Assembly (NCBI GenBank): GCA_038237805.1 | Contig: JBBRYI010000012.1 | Span: 48,871 to 112,870, forward strand | From: JBBQFI01 sp038237805 | Lineage (GTDB): Bacteria; Verrucomicrobiota; Verrucomicrobiia; Chthoniobacterales; UBA10450 | Length of the DNA stretch: 64,000 bases | Reading direction: 5' to 3' | Part shown: one piece after another, positions 8,075-17,174 of the stretch | How the letters are laid out: each line of letters begins with the position of its first letter | Numbering within the stretch: the stretch's first letter is position 1 | Translations under genes and position numbers: made by a program | The notes under the pieces: generated by a model | Database searches by the model: none | What the model was told of the DNA's origin: nothing | What the model saw: the letters and a program-made list of their open reading frames with translations, nothing else

Positions 8075-10288
8075 ATGAAAAAAATCGGTGTCATTTTGTT
8101 GACCGGTTTTTCGATTTTTCTCGCGCCCGGACTTCGCGCTCAATCGGAGGACCCAAGCGAAGTCTTTCTCAAAGCTTACATGACTTCGCAGCAGGGCGAG
8201 AAACTCGAGCACGAGAATAATTTCCGCGATGCCCTCGCGAAGTTTCGTTTCGCTGGAAGTTTGCTCGAAGAATTGCGCAAGCGTCACGCGGAATGGCAAC
8301 CCGCCATCGTGGAATATCGCGCGCGCAAAATTGGAGAAAGCATACTGCGGGTGGAGGGGAAGGCCGGAACGCAAAAGGATTTGAATGCGAGTGCTCCGCC
8401 GGGAGCGAACGTTTCATCGCCGGCCTTGCCGGAGAAAGCGGGCTCGACGGAACCGAATGTGGAACTCGTGCCGCTGCGTCCGGGACAAAATCGCGTCGTA
8501 AACGCCACGCCCCCGCCGCCCCCAGCCCCCGCGCCGCCCGCGCCGTCCGCGCCGCCGAATGACGCCGCGATTCAGGAAGCAACAAAGAAGTTGCGCAGTC
8601 GCGTAGACGACCTGGAAGCGCAACTGCAAAAGTCGCGCGGGGATTTGACCGCGGCCCAGAAGGAAAAAGAAATGGTCGCCACCCAGTTGCAGGAAACGAA
8701 TGCGAAACTGAGCCAGGCCCAAAAAGAAGCAGAGAAGACGAAGCAGGCTGAACGCGAAGCGCGCGATCAACTCGCGAAAGCGCAGGATTCGTTAGGCAAA
8801 CTGCAGTCGAGCGGGAAGAGCGACAGCAAAGCGCAGGAAGTATTGCGCGACGAAATTGCGCAGCTCAGGAAAACGCTGGCCTCAGCCGAAACCAGCAAAG
8901 CTTCGGCTGAGAAAGAAAAAGAGGCCGCTAATCTTCAGTTGGCCGATGCGACCAAGCAGTTGGTTGGCGTTAAACAGGAACGCGACACCGCAATCGCGCA
9001 GCTCCAGGGGTCGAAAGAAGCGCAGGATCACGTGCAAACGCTCATTGCCGAGAATAGCAGCCTGAAAGAGAAACTGGCCAATGCGGAAAAAACCGTGCGC
9101 GAAATCGGCGAAGACAAACCAAAGAAAGAGCAGGAATTGGCGGATGTTAAGAAACAGCTCGAGCAATTGCGTCAGCAACTGACGGCGAGCCAGAAACAGA
9201 ATCAGGATTTCGAAGTTACGATCGCGGATTTACGTTCGGATTTGGATGAAGCGACGGCCGAAGTAGAAAAGGCCAGACTTACGGGTGCGAACGCAGATGA
9301 AACAGCGCGTCTCACCAAAGAAAATGAGATGCTCCGCGGCATTGTTATGCGCGAACGCGAAGAGGAAGCGCGTCGCGATCAGGCCAGAAAATTGATGCTG
9401 GCTGAGTTCGATAAACTAAAAATCAAATCGGATACGCTCACGCAGAATATGCAATTGCTCGCGCAGCCGGTGACGAAACTCAGCAACGAGGAACTTGCAC
9501 TCTTGCGCCAGCCGGTGGTGACGATTTCGGATAGTCCGACCGCGATCAAAGCCAGTTTCGCCGTCGCAAAGCGAACGGCTTCCGTTCCGGTAACGATCAG
9601 TAATCCTGACGCGAAGAAAAATTCTGAAGAAAGCGAGAATTTGCCGCCTCCGCCTGAACCGACGAACTCTGCGAGTTCAACCGGCGACAATCCGCCTGGA
9701 CCAAATGTCGAAACGACATTTCAGCCGGGTGTGCCGAAGGAGCTAGTGCCGTTGGCGCGCGAGGCGAAGGAAAACTTCGATCGCGGAAAATACCGTGCGG
9801 CCGAGAGGCAGTATCACGACCTTTTGGAGAAAAGTCCGAACAACCTTTATTCGCTTTCCAATCTCGGCGTCGTTCTCTTTCGCACCGGAAAATTAAAAGC
9901 GGCGGAGCTTACTTTGAAAAAAGCGATTACGATCGCGCCGAAGGACGAGTTCTCGCGCACCACGCTCGGCATCGTTTTTTATCGCCAGAGCAAATTCGAT
10001 GAGGCGCTGACCGAATTGACGAAGGCCCTCGCGATCAATCCAAAAAGCGCGACCGCGCACAATTATCTCGGCATTACCGCGAGCCAGAAAGGCTGGCAGG
10101 AAGCGGCGGAAAAAGAGATGCTCTCTGCCATCGAGGTCAATCCGGATTACGCGGATGCGCATTTCAATCTCGCGGTCATTTACGCGACGGCGAATCCGCC
10201 CGCGAAGGAATTGGCCAAACGTCACTACGCCAAGGCGACCTCGCTCGGGGCCCAGCCCGATCCTTCGCTGGAAAAAATGCTGCGCTAG
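8075..10288 (+). CDS. Exported coiled-coil / TPR protein
   Basis: The 737-residue product starts with a signal peptide (MKKIGVILLTGFSIFLAPGLRAQ), then an N-terminal helical region, a proline-rich linker near residues 145-165 and a long coiled coil (about 168-441, rich in K/E/Q heptads). A low-complexity linker follows, and three or four tetratricopeptide repeats lie at about 558-737 (NLYSLSNLGVVLFRTGKLKAAELTL and following units). The start at ATG 8075 is chosen because it begins the signal peptide; the open frame extends further upstream without it. Such proteins usually scaffold envelope complexes; no specific partner is visible. Confidence 0.8.
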   Translation: MKKIGVILLTGFSIFLAPGLRAQSEDPSEVFLKAYMTSQQGEKLEHENNFRDALAKFRFAGSLLEELRKRHAEWQPAIVEYRARKIGESILRVEGKAGTQKDLNASAPPGANVSSPALPEKAGSTEPNVELVPLRPGQNRVVNATPPPPPAPAPPAPSAPPNDAAIQEATKKLRSRVDDLEAQLQKSRGDLTAAQKEKEMVATQLQETNAKLSQAQKEAEKTKQAEREARDQLAKAQDSLGKLQSSGKSDSKAQEVLRDEIAQLRKTLASAETSKASAEKEKEAANLQLADATKQLVGVKQERDTAIAQLQGSKEAQDHVQTLIAENSSLKEKLANAEKTVREIGEDKPKKEQELADVKKQLEQLRQQLTASQKQNQDFEVTIADLRSDLDEATAEVEKARLTGANADETARLTKENEMLRGIVMREREEEARRDQARKLMLAEFDKLKIKSDTLTQNMQLLAQPVTKLSNEELALLRQPVVTISDSPTAIKASFAVAKRTASVPVTISNPDAKKNSEESENLPPPPEPTNSASSTGDNPPGPNVETTFQPGVPKELVPLAREAKENFDRGKYRAAERQYHDLLEKSPNNLYSLSNLGVVLFRTGKLKAAELTLKKAITIAPKDEFSRTTLGIVFYRQSKFDEALTELTKALAINPKSATAHNYLGITASQKGWQEAAEKEMLSAIEVNPDYADAHFNLAVIYATANPPAKELAKRHYAKATSLGAQPDPSLEKMLR

Positions 10289-10310
10289 TTTCCGCGTGGC
10301 CTAACGAGTA

Positions 10311-11054
10311 GTGCTGAAACCATTTCTGACGGCCAACTGGCGCTACCTCGCGATGCTGAATTTCATCGCCGATCCGAAGATCCTCCAGCCGTTCGTCCCA
10401 GATGGAACGGAACTCGATTTCTATGAAGGGGAAACCTTTGTCAGTGTCGTTGGCTTTCTTTTTCTCGACACGCGCGTTCTCGGAATCTCAGTCCCCATGC
10501 ATCGCGACTTCGAGGAAGTAAATTTGCGGTTTTATGTAAAACGCAGATGGATTGACGGCTGGAAGCGAGGCGTCGTCTTCATCCGCGAGCTTGTTCCGCG
10601 TCGCGCCATCGCCACAGTAGCCCGCGTTTTTTACGGAGAGCGATACTCTGCGCTGCCGATGAGACATTCAATCATCGACAACACCGACGGCGTTTCGGTC
10701 AATTACGAATGGCGCCGGGGGAAGAAATGGGAATCGCTTTCCATGAGTGCCACCGGCGCATCGATAAGTGTCGCCGCTGATTCACACGAAGAATTTATTA
10801 CCGAACATTATTGGGGATACACTGCAGGAAAACACACGAGCGAATATCGCGTCGAACATCCGCGCTGGAAAATCTGGCTCGCGGACGACGCGAGTTTTAA
10901 CGCTGACGTCTCGGCACTTTACGGCGAAACGTTCGCCGCGCCGCTGGCGGCAACCCCGGCTTCGCGATTCATTGCGGAGGGTTCGCACGTTCAGGTCTGG
11001 CGAAAAATCGACGATCCTGTTTTGATCGCGGCTATGACCGCAAATACGCGCTGA
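10311..11054 (+). CDS. DUF2071 family protein (YqjF-like)
   Basis: The 247 residues match the DUF2071 plan: the N-terminal ANWRYLAMLNF, then LQPFVPDGTELDFYEGETFVSVVGF, FLDTRVLG and NLRFYVKR, followed by a beta-rich body. The family is related to acetoacetate decarboxylase-like folds; B. subtilis YqjF is a member of unknown function. The start is GTG 10311. The next gene starts three bases after its stop, so the two are likely cotranscribed. Confidence 0.8.
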   Translation: MLKPFLTANWRYLAMLNFIADPKILQPFVPDGTELDFYEGETFVSVVGFLFLDTRVLGISVPMHRDFEEVNLRFYVKRRWIDGWKRGVVFIRELVPRRAIATVARVFYGERYSALPMRHSIIDNTDGVSVNYEWRRGKKWESLSMSATGASISVAADSHEEFITEHYWGYTAGKHTSEYRVEHPRWKIWLADDASFNADVSALYGETFAAPLAATPASRFIAEGSHVQVWRKIDDPVLIAAMTANTR

Positions 11055-11057
11055 TTC

Positions 11058-11787
11058 ATGCGTGCCCTGCGCATTGTTCTTGTCGCGCTCGTCACCGCGG
11101 TAGTGGGGTGTGGCCTCGCGCTTTTCGCTGGCGATTACATCACACGATTGCTGCACGTCTCCGATTTCGAAGGAGGACGCGGTTACATGGTTGTTTTTGT
11201 TTGCGCGCCGCTTGGAACTCTCACCGGCCTTACCGTCGGTCTTGTCCTCGCGATCTGGACGAAGCGACCCGGGTTAGCCGGATTCCTCCGCGCGCAAGGT
11301 TTGTCGATCCTCATTGTTAGCGCGATCGCGGGAATTTTCACTGGCATCATTTATCTCGGCTCGGACAAACCTCCCAAGATTAATGGCAAACGATTGACGC
11401 TGGATTTCGAGCTGCGCGTTCCGGCTTCAACCAAGATTCCGGACCAACCGGATGGCTACAGCATTCGCGCGTGTCTATATGCGAACAATCGCGCGAATCA
11501 GTATGCGTTCATCGACTGGAGTTCGATTCAGAAAACCGCTGATCAAATCACGATTCCAGGAAACGTCGAGCTGATGAGCACAGTTGAAAATCGATCGCTG
11601 CTCGCTTCGATTGGTAACGAACCTGTCGCTTCGCATTTTTTTTGAAGTGAAAATTCCGGCGAAGCCTCGCAAGGAAGACGAAAATTGGTCCATATGGACC
11701 GAACCCGCGCAACAAGCCGATCTTGGCGCTGTTCCGCCACCGGCGAAATTTTCCCTCCGTTATCGGGTACGCGAGATCGACCGGTAG
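11058..11787 (+). pseudogene. Small membrane protein, frame broken in a T8 run
   Basis: The first frame (11058-11645) encodes three hydrophobic helices and an extracytoplasmic region, then stops just after eight T residues at 11636-11643. The protein clearly continues in the +1 frame to 11787 (EVKIPAKPRKEDENWSIWTE...REIDR). Removing one T joins the two parts as ASHFFEVKIPAKP. The full product would be 242 residues. The break is either a sequencing or assembly error, a real mutation, or slippage on the homopolymer. I do not recognise the family. Confidence 0.65.
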
Positions 11788-11798
11788 GGAATGCCGAA

Positions 11799-14672
11799 TT
11801 AGCGCGCCAACAACTGCCGCAACACAAACGGCAAAATTCCGCCGTGTTTGTAGTAATCGACTTCAATTGGCGTATCGATGCGCAACTTTACGGGCACGTA
11901 ACGCAGTTGTTTATCTTTGGTTTGAATCTCGAGCGTCAATCGCGCGCCCGGCTGAATCGCATCCGACAATCCGCCGATGGAAAAGGTCTGCGAGCCGTCG
12001 AGCCCGAGCGACTGCGCGGTCACGCCATCGAGAAATTGCAACGGCAACACGCCCATGCCGACGAGATTCGAGCGATGAATGCGTTCGAAGCTCGCGGCTA
12101 CGACGGCTTTCACGCCTAACAAACGCGTGCCCTTCGCCGCCCAATCGCGCGAGGATCCCGTGCCGTATTCGTGACCAGCCAAAATCACGAGCGGCACGTT
12201 TTCTTTTTGATAACGCATCGCCGCGTCGAAGATCGACATCTGTTCTCCACTGGGATAATGCACCGTCACGCCGCCTTCAGTTCCCGGAACCATCAGATTT
12301 TTGATGCGCACGTTCGCGAAAGTTCCGCGCGTCATCACTAGATCGTTTCCGCGTCGCGACCCGTAACTGTTGAAATCTTCCGGCTTGATTCCTCGCGACA
12401 TCAAGTATTCCCCCGCGGGCGAAGATGCCTTGATCGCGCCGGCCGGTGAAATGTGATCGGTCGTAACCGAGTCACCGAAAATTCCAAGCGGACGCGCGCC
12501 GCGGATTTCGGTGATGTGTCCCGGCTCCATCGAGAAATCTTTGAAGAACGGCGGCTCATGGATGTAATCACTTTTTTCATCCCATTGATAAACTTCGCCA
12601 ACACTCGACGGAATCTCGTTCCACTTCGGATTTTGATCGGCGAAATCCCGATAGAGTCTGCGGAAAACTTCCGGCGTGAGCGCCGATTGCATGGCATCGC
12701 GAATTTCCCCTAACGAAGGCCAGAGATCGCGCAGAAAAGTTTCCTTTCCGCTTCGGTCTTTCCCGATCGGCTCATTCGTAAGATCGAGATCGACGCGACC
12801 GGCGAGTGCGAAGGCGACGACCAGCGGCGGCGACATGAGAAAGTTCGCTTTGATATTTTGATGCACGCGCGCTTCGAAATTTCGATTTCCCGAAAGCACC
12901 GACGCCGCGACAAGATCGTAATCGCTGATTGCTTTTTCGATCTTCGGATGGAGCGGCCCGGAATTGCCGATGCAAGTGGTGCAACCGTATCCGACGAGAT
13001 TGAAGCCGAGCTCATCGAGATATTTTTGCAGTCCCGTTTTGTCCAGATAATCAGTGACGACGCGCGATCCTGGGGCGAGCGAAGTCTTCACTGCTGGATC
13101 GACTCGGAGTCCGCGCTCGACCGCTTTTTTCGCCAGCAAACCAGCGGCGAGCATCACGCTCGGATTGCTCGTGTTCGTGCAGCTTGTGATCGCCGCGATC
13201 AAGACGGTGCCGTGTCCAATCTTGCTTTGCCCGTGATGAAAAGGATCGGCCGTTTGTTCGTTTAGCTCACGCGCCGTATCCGGAGTCGGACGGTTGGCGA
13301 CCATCTCGAGTTTGTTACGTTCTTCGCCGGGATCGATTCCCTGATTCGATTTATCAGTCGACGGCATGTCGCCATCGCTCGGCGGTGAACCATTCAGTTG
13401 GACCGGGTGCTTGGCGCTGAGATCGCCGTCACGCTTGCCGTAACCGCCGTCCGCCACCGGCTTTTGCAGGAGCGTGCGAAACGCCTCGCCCAACTCTGGA
13501 AGATTGATGCGATCTTGCGGCCGCTTTGGTCCGGCCACGCCCGGTTGCACCTCGGCGAGATCAAGCGCGAGATCGATACTGTAATCGATGTCGCCCTTGC
13601 GAGGCATGCCGAACATTTTCTGAGCGCGAAAGTAATTCTCGAAGGCGGCACATTGCTCGTCGGTGCGACCGGTCGCGCGAAGATAGTTCACCGATTCCTG
13701 GTCGATCGGGAAATATCCCATCGTCGCGCCGTACTCCGGCGACATGTTGCCGATCGTCGCGCGATCCGGGACCGGCAACGATGCCGCGCCTTCTCCGTAA
13801 AACTCGACAAATTTGCCAACAACTTTTTGCGCGCGCAGCATCTGTGTGATGTGCAGGACGAGATCGGTCGCCGTCACGCCTTCGCCTAATCTTCCGATCA
13901 AATGCACGCCCACGACTTCCGGCGTTAAAAAATAAACGGGCTGGCCGAGCATACCCGCTTCCGCCTCGATTCCGCCCACGCCCCAACCGACGACGCCGAG
14001 CCCGTTGATCATCGTCGTGTGCGAATCAGTGCCGACGAGTGTGTCGGGATAAAAAATTTCCGACCTCTGACCTGCGCCCTCTGACTTCTGCGACAACACG
14101 CCCTTGGCGAGATATTCCAGATTCACCTGATGAACGATGCCGATGCCCGGCGGAATTAGCTGAAAAGTTTTAAACGCTTGCTGTCCCCATTTTAAGAATT
14201 GATAACGCTCACGGTTGCGCTTGAACTCCATCTCGAGATTTAAACGCAAAGCCTGCGCTGAACCGAAGAAGTCGACCTGCACGGAGTGATCGACCACGAG
14301 ATCGACCGGCACGAGAGGTTCGATAATTTTCGGATCGCCTTTCAGCCGCTGCACTGCGCTGCGCATGGCGGCGAGATCCACCACCAGCGGCACGCCGGTA
14401 AAATCCTGCAGAACAATGCGCGCTACGACGAATGGGATTTCTTCGTTCGCCGGCTTCTTCGCATTCCACTTCGCCAATGCTTCGACATCCTTGCGCTGAA
14501 CTTTCTTTCCGTCGCAATTCCGCAACACCGATTCGAGCACGATGCGGATGCTGATCGGCAAACGTGATATCTTGCCGAGGCCTTGCTCTTCTAACGCAGG
14601 CAGCGAATGCAGAAACCCTTCGCGCCCCTTGCCCGCTTCGAACTTTTGCAGCGTTTTGAATTCGTCGTTCAT
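11799..14672 (-). CDS. acnA: Aconitate hydratase AcnA
   Basis: This 957-residue TCA-cycle enzyme interconverts citrate and isocitrate through a 4Fe-4S cluster. Visible motifs include VLQDFTGVPLVVDLAAMRS near residue 90, VGTDSHTTMINGLGV near 215 and the cluster cysteines in TSCTNTSNPSVM and GYGCTTCIGNSGPL. The C-terminal swivel domain carries YGSRRGNDLVMTRGTFANVR and AGHEYGTGSSRDWAAKG. Length matches AcnA/IRP1 rather than AcnB. The region about 415-465 has an extra acidic, low-complexity insertion. The ATG at 14672 gives the normal N-terminus. Confidence 0.97.
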   Translation of the reverse strand: MNDEFKTLQKFEAGKGREGFLHSLPALEEQGLGKISRLPISIRIVLESVLRNCDGKKVQRKDVEALAKWNAKKPANEEIPFVVARIVLQDFTGVPLVVDLAAMRSAVQRLKGDPKIIEPLVPVDLVVDHSVQVDFFGSAQALRLNLEMEFKRNRERYQFLKWGQQAFKTFQLIPPGIGIVHQVNLEYLAKGVLSQKSEGAGQRSEIFYPDTLVGTDSHTTMINGLGVVGWGVGGIEAEAGMLGQPVYFLTPEVVGVHLIGRLGEGVTATDLVLHITQMLRAQKVVGKFVEFYGEGAASLPVPDRATIGNMSPEYGATMGYFPIDQESVNYLRATGRTDEQCAAFENYFRAQKMFGMPRKGDIDYSIDLALDLAEVQPGVAGPKRPQDRINLPELGEAFRTLLQKPVADGGYGKRDGDLSAKHPVQLNGSPPSDGDMPSTDKSNQGIDPGEERNKLEMVANRPTPDTARELNEQTADPFHHGQSKIGHGTVLIAAITSCTNTSNPSVMLAAGLLAKKAVERGLRVDPAVKTSLAPGSRVVTDYLDKTGLQKYLDELGFNLVGYGCTTCIGNSGPLHPKIEKAISDYDLVAASVLSGNRNFEARVHQNIKANFLMSPPLVVAFALAGRVDLDLTNEPIGKDRSGKETFLRDLWPSLGEIRDAMQSALTPEVFRRLYRDFADQNPKWNEIPSSVGEVYQWDEKSDYIHEPPFFKDFSMEPGHITEIRGARPLGIFGDSVTTDHISPAGAIKASSPAGEYLMSRGIKPEDFNSYGSRRGNDLVMTRGTFANVRIKNLMVPGTEGGVTVHYPSGEQMSIFDAAMRYQKENVPLVILAGHEYGTGSSRDWAAKGTRLLGVKAVVAASFERIHRSNLVGMGVLPLQFLDGVTAQSLGLDGSQTFSIGGLSDAIQPGARLTLEIQTKDKQLRYVPVKLRIDTPIEVDYYKHGGILPFVLRQLLAR

Positions 14673-14690
14673 CGCTTAAAAAAGTGGAAT

Positions 14691-14759
14691 TTAATTTGGA
14701 ATCCAGGAAGGGGAAATTAGACCTCTCTTCTTTTCCTGGTTTCCTAGATTCCAAATTAA
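14691..14759. repeat. 19-base inverted repeat between acnA and the peroxiredoxin gene
   Basis: Arms at 14691-14709 and 14741-14759 are inverted copies with one mismatch (which can pair as G-U in RNA). The loop is 31 bases and pyrimidine-rich on one strand. It sits directly downstream of the peroxiredoxin stop and upstream of the acnA start, both on the minus strand. It may terminate the peroxiredoxin transcript or be a small insertion; no T run is adjacent. Confidence 0.6.
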
Positions 14760-14761
14760 GC

Positions 14762-15256
14762 TCATTTCAATTCCGCCAATTTCGTCTTCACTTTATCAAA
14801 ATTCGGTAACGCTCGCGCATCGTCGTCGCACTCTGCGTATTGAATCGTCCCCTCGCGATCAACGATAAAGACCGCACGCTTCGGCACGCCGCCCATGCCA
14901 AGATTGATTTGCGGCAGAAACAAATCGTAGGTGACGTCGTAAGCCTTTGCGACCTTGTGTTCGTAATCGCTTAAGAGCGGCACCGTGATTTTCTCCTTCT
15001 GCGCCCACGCTTCCTGCGCGAATGGATTGTCGCCGCTAATCCCATAAATCGTCGCATTGAGACTGCTGTAGGCGGCGAGGTCCATACTGACGCCGCACAT
15101 CTCCGTCGTGCACGTGCCGGTGAACGCCATCGGGAAAAACAAGAGAAGAGTGTTTTGCTTTCCGAAATTATCGCTCAATTTTACCTGCTTAGGTCCGTCG
15201 GTGGTTTTGGTGGCAAGGCTGAAGTCTGGAGCTTTGGTGCCGACTGCGAGTGCCAT
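14762..15256 (-). CDS. Peroxiredoxin (AhpC/TSA family, BCP/AhpE-like)
   Basis: This thiol peroxidase reduces hydroperoxides. The start at ATG 15256 gives MALAVGTKAPDFSLATK, the standard thioredoxin-fold N-terminus. The active-site motif PMAFTGTCTTEMC has the PxxxTxxC peroxidatic cysteine and a second Cys five residues later (C-x4-C), as in PrxQ/BCP proteins. At 164 residues the length is normal. The longer frame upstream has no family similarity. Confidence 0.9.
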   Translation of the reverse strand: MALAVGTKAPDFSLATKTTDGPKQVKLSDNFGKQNTLLLFFPMAFTGTCTTEMCGVSMDLAAYSSLNATIYGISGDNPFAQEAWAQKEKITVPLLSDYEHKVAKAYDVTYDLFLPQINLGMGGVPKRAVFIVDREGTIQYAECDDDARALPNFDKVKTKLAELK

Positions 15257-15349
15257 AATTTTTCTTTGGTTAAGATAGAGCGGAACACCAACTATAGAAA
15301 TTGCGCGCGGATGGTCAAAAGCTTTGCAGCGCGATAGCATGCAACGCGC

Positions 15350-15838
15350 ATGGAACTTCTGTGGTGGTTGATCGCGATCGTCCTCATGGCGGCGGGATTA
15401 CTCGGTACGATTTTGCCGGTATTTCCGGGCACGACCGTCATCCTCTTCGCGGCCGTCCTTCATCGCATCATGCTCGGTCCGGCGAAGAGCATCGGGTGGA
15501 GCACCATCGGCGCCTTAGTTTTGCTCGCGCTGATTTCGTATGCGCTCGATTTCGCCAGTAGTTATTGGGGTGCCCGAAGATTCGGTGCAAGCAAATGGGG
15601 AATGTTGGGCGCCGCCGCTGGCGCAATCATCGGCATTTTTTTCGGTATCATCGGCCTCTTCATCGGACCCGTGATTGGAGCGATCGCCGGTGAATTCGTT
15701 GCCGGAAAAAAAATGATTGCTGCCGGCCGGGCGGGTTGGGGCAGTTTGGTAGGAACACTCGGCGGAATGATCGCCAAACTCATCATCGCGCTCGCCATGA
15801 TCATTATCTTCCTCATGGGCGTGCCTTCGCCGATCTAA
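15350..15838 (+). CDS. DUF456 family membrane protein
   Basis: The 162-residue protein has about five helices, rich in Gly and Ala. The DUF456 signature is visible: AGLLGTILPVFPGTTVILFAA at the N-terminus, DFASSYWGARRFGASKWG in the middle, then GAIIGIFFGIIGLFIGPVIGA. Function is unknown for the family. It is divergent from the peroxiredoxin gene. Confidence 0.85.
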   Translation: MELLWWLIAIVLMAAGLLGTILPVFPGTTVILFAAVLHRIMLGPAKSIGWSTIGALVLLALISYALDFASSYWGARRFGASKWGMLGAAAGAIIGIFFGIIGLFIGPVIGAIAGEFVAGKKMIAAGRAGWGSLVGTLGGMIAKLIIALAMIIIFLMGVPSPI

Positions 15839-15863
15839 AACTCCGTGGCAAACAATTGAATGC

Positions 15864-16514
15864 GTGTCAGTAATCAAGGCGATGAATGCGAATTCGAGCG
15901 TTGATGGAAGAGCGCGCGCGGTCGCTTCCTTAATCGAGCGATCCGAAATTTATCGCGCGATCTTTGCACGCGTCGCTCTTTTTACCGGGACGTTGTCAAT
16001 CTTGCTTGCGGTTGGAATCTATCTTAATGACGAAACCAAATTCACCACCGGGCGACCGGTTCGTGCGCGAGAATTCGGGATGCTTTGGGTCGCGATCTTC
16101 ATCTTGGAAATAGCGGCGGCGCTATTCTTTCTCGCGCGGGAGGCTCGACGCAGCGGACGTCCGCTTTTCTCTGCTGAATTCAAAGTTGCGCTCAATCAAC
16201 TGAAACCGTTTCCAATCATTCCCGCCGCTTTTACCGGCTGGTTTTTAACGACCGGTTATCTCGGTGCGCAAGAATTGAATCTCGTTGTTGTTTGGATTGC
16301 GTTTTACGGTCTGATGCTTCTTGGCACGTCGCTGTTTGCGCCACGCGGGATCGTAGGACTCGGCTGGCCGTTTCTCCTCACAAGTCTCTCGGTGCCGGTC
16401 ATTGCGAACTTGATTGAAGGTTACATCTCAATCGATGTCCCCAATGTGTTGATGGGCGTAACGTTCGGTTTGTATCACTTGTTTTCTGCCGCACTCAATT
16501 GGCTGCGAAAATAA
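15864..16514 (+). CDS. Hypothetical membrane protein
   Basis: The 216-residue product has a short cytoplasmic N-terminus and about six predicted helices (IYRAIFARVALFTGTLSILL; FGMLWVAIFILEIAAALFFL; later VVVWIAFYGLMLLG and others). I do not recognise a domain. The start is GTG 15864, 25 bases after the DUF456 gene; ATGs at 15882 and 15885 are alternatives. It ends nine bases before a large inverted repeat that precedes rnpB. Confidence 0.65.
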   Translation: MSVIKAMNANSSVDGRARAVASLIERSEIYRAIFARVALFTGTLSILLAVGIYLNDETKFTTGRPVRAREFGMLWVAIFILEIAAALFFLAREARRSGRPLFSAEFKVALNQLKPFPIIPAAFTGWFLTTGYLGAQELNLVVVWIAFYGLMLLGTSLFAPRGIVGLGWPFLLTSLSVPVIANLIEGYISIDVPNVLMGVTFGLYHLFSAALNWLRK

Positions 16515-16523
16515 AATTGCTGT

Positions 16524-16604
16524 GCTCGTACAAAGGTCACACCGACACACAAAGGAGTTATTCAATCCAAACCTGCGTTGTGTCCGTGTGTCCTTTGTGC
16601 GAGC
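16524..16604. repeat. 80-base inverted repeat related to the GxxExxY cassette ends
   Basis: Arms of about 28 bases at 16524-16552 and 16577-16604 form a near-perfect hairpin; both begin GCTCGYACAAAGG from the outside. The outer sequence CTCGCACAAAGG is the same as the ends that flank the GxxExxY gene at 38890-39360, but only 24 bases lie between these arms. It reads as a gene-less member of the same element family. Confidence 0.65.
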
Positions 16605-16644
16605 CCAGTATTTCGAGATTTCGCTTTGTGTGCTAAAATGAGTC

Positions 16645-17062
16645 GATGGCAGATGATCGCTGGTGAGTCGTTAGGCTTGCTGGAGGAAAGTCCGAACACC
16701 ATACGGCAGCATGCCGCGTAGAACACGCGGGCGTCGCAGTTGAAAAATGGCGACGACGGAAAGTGTCACAGAAAAGACACCGCCGGTTCTTTGAAAGAAG
16801 TGCAGGCAAGGGTGAAAAGGCGAGGTAAGAGCTCACCGCTCGCGGAGTAATTTGCGAGGCACGAAAAACCCCATGCGGTGCAAGACAAAACAGAGGGAGG
16901 ACAGCCGGTCCGTCGATCCTCGGGTATCGTCACATCACGCTGGATTTGTAGGGGCGGTCTATGACCGTCGCATATTTCCAGCGGGCACTCGGAGAAATCC
17001 GGGTGAGATAAATGATCATCCGCGTGAGCAATCACGCCGACAGAATTCGGCTTACCGCCATC
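16645..17062 (+). ncRNA. rnpB: RNase P RNA (type A)
   Basis: This is the catalytic RNA that processes tRNA 5' ends. The closing helix pairs GATGGC (16645) with GCCATC (17057-17062). Conserved blocks in order are GAGGAAAGTCCGAACACC (the P4 5' strand), GGCAAGGGTGAAAAGG, GGTAAGAGCTCACCG, GGTGCAAGACAAAACAGAGG, AGATAAATGATCATC and ACAGAATTCGGCTTACC (the P4 3' strand). Two things are unusual. A CGTTAGG word lies in the P3 region (16669). An extra helix (16935-16984) whose loop is a REP-like palindrome precedes P18. Confidence 0.95.
16949..16974. repeat. REP-like palindrome (family A) inside rnpB
   Basis: GTAGGGGCGGTCTATGACCG and the bases after it match the left half of the repeat at 21741-21822. 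Here it caps a helix closed by CGCTGGA/TCCAGCG, inserted before P18 of RNase P RNA. Confidence 0.6.
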
Positions 17063-17068
17063 AAATAT

Positions 17069-17107
17069 GAAGGGCGCTTTCGGAAACGAAGGCGCCCTTC
17101 TCTTTTT
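17069..17107 (+). terminator. Rho-independent terminator of rnpB
   Basis: The stem GAAGGGCGC (17069-17077) pairs with GCGCCCTTC (17092-17100), with a 14-base loop and a following TCTTTTT run. Confidence 0.9.
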
Positions 17108-17174
17108 CAACGGTGCGACAAGATGCCGGCGTTGAAATGAGATGCAGCGAGCGCGCAGCATCGTATTTTTCCCT

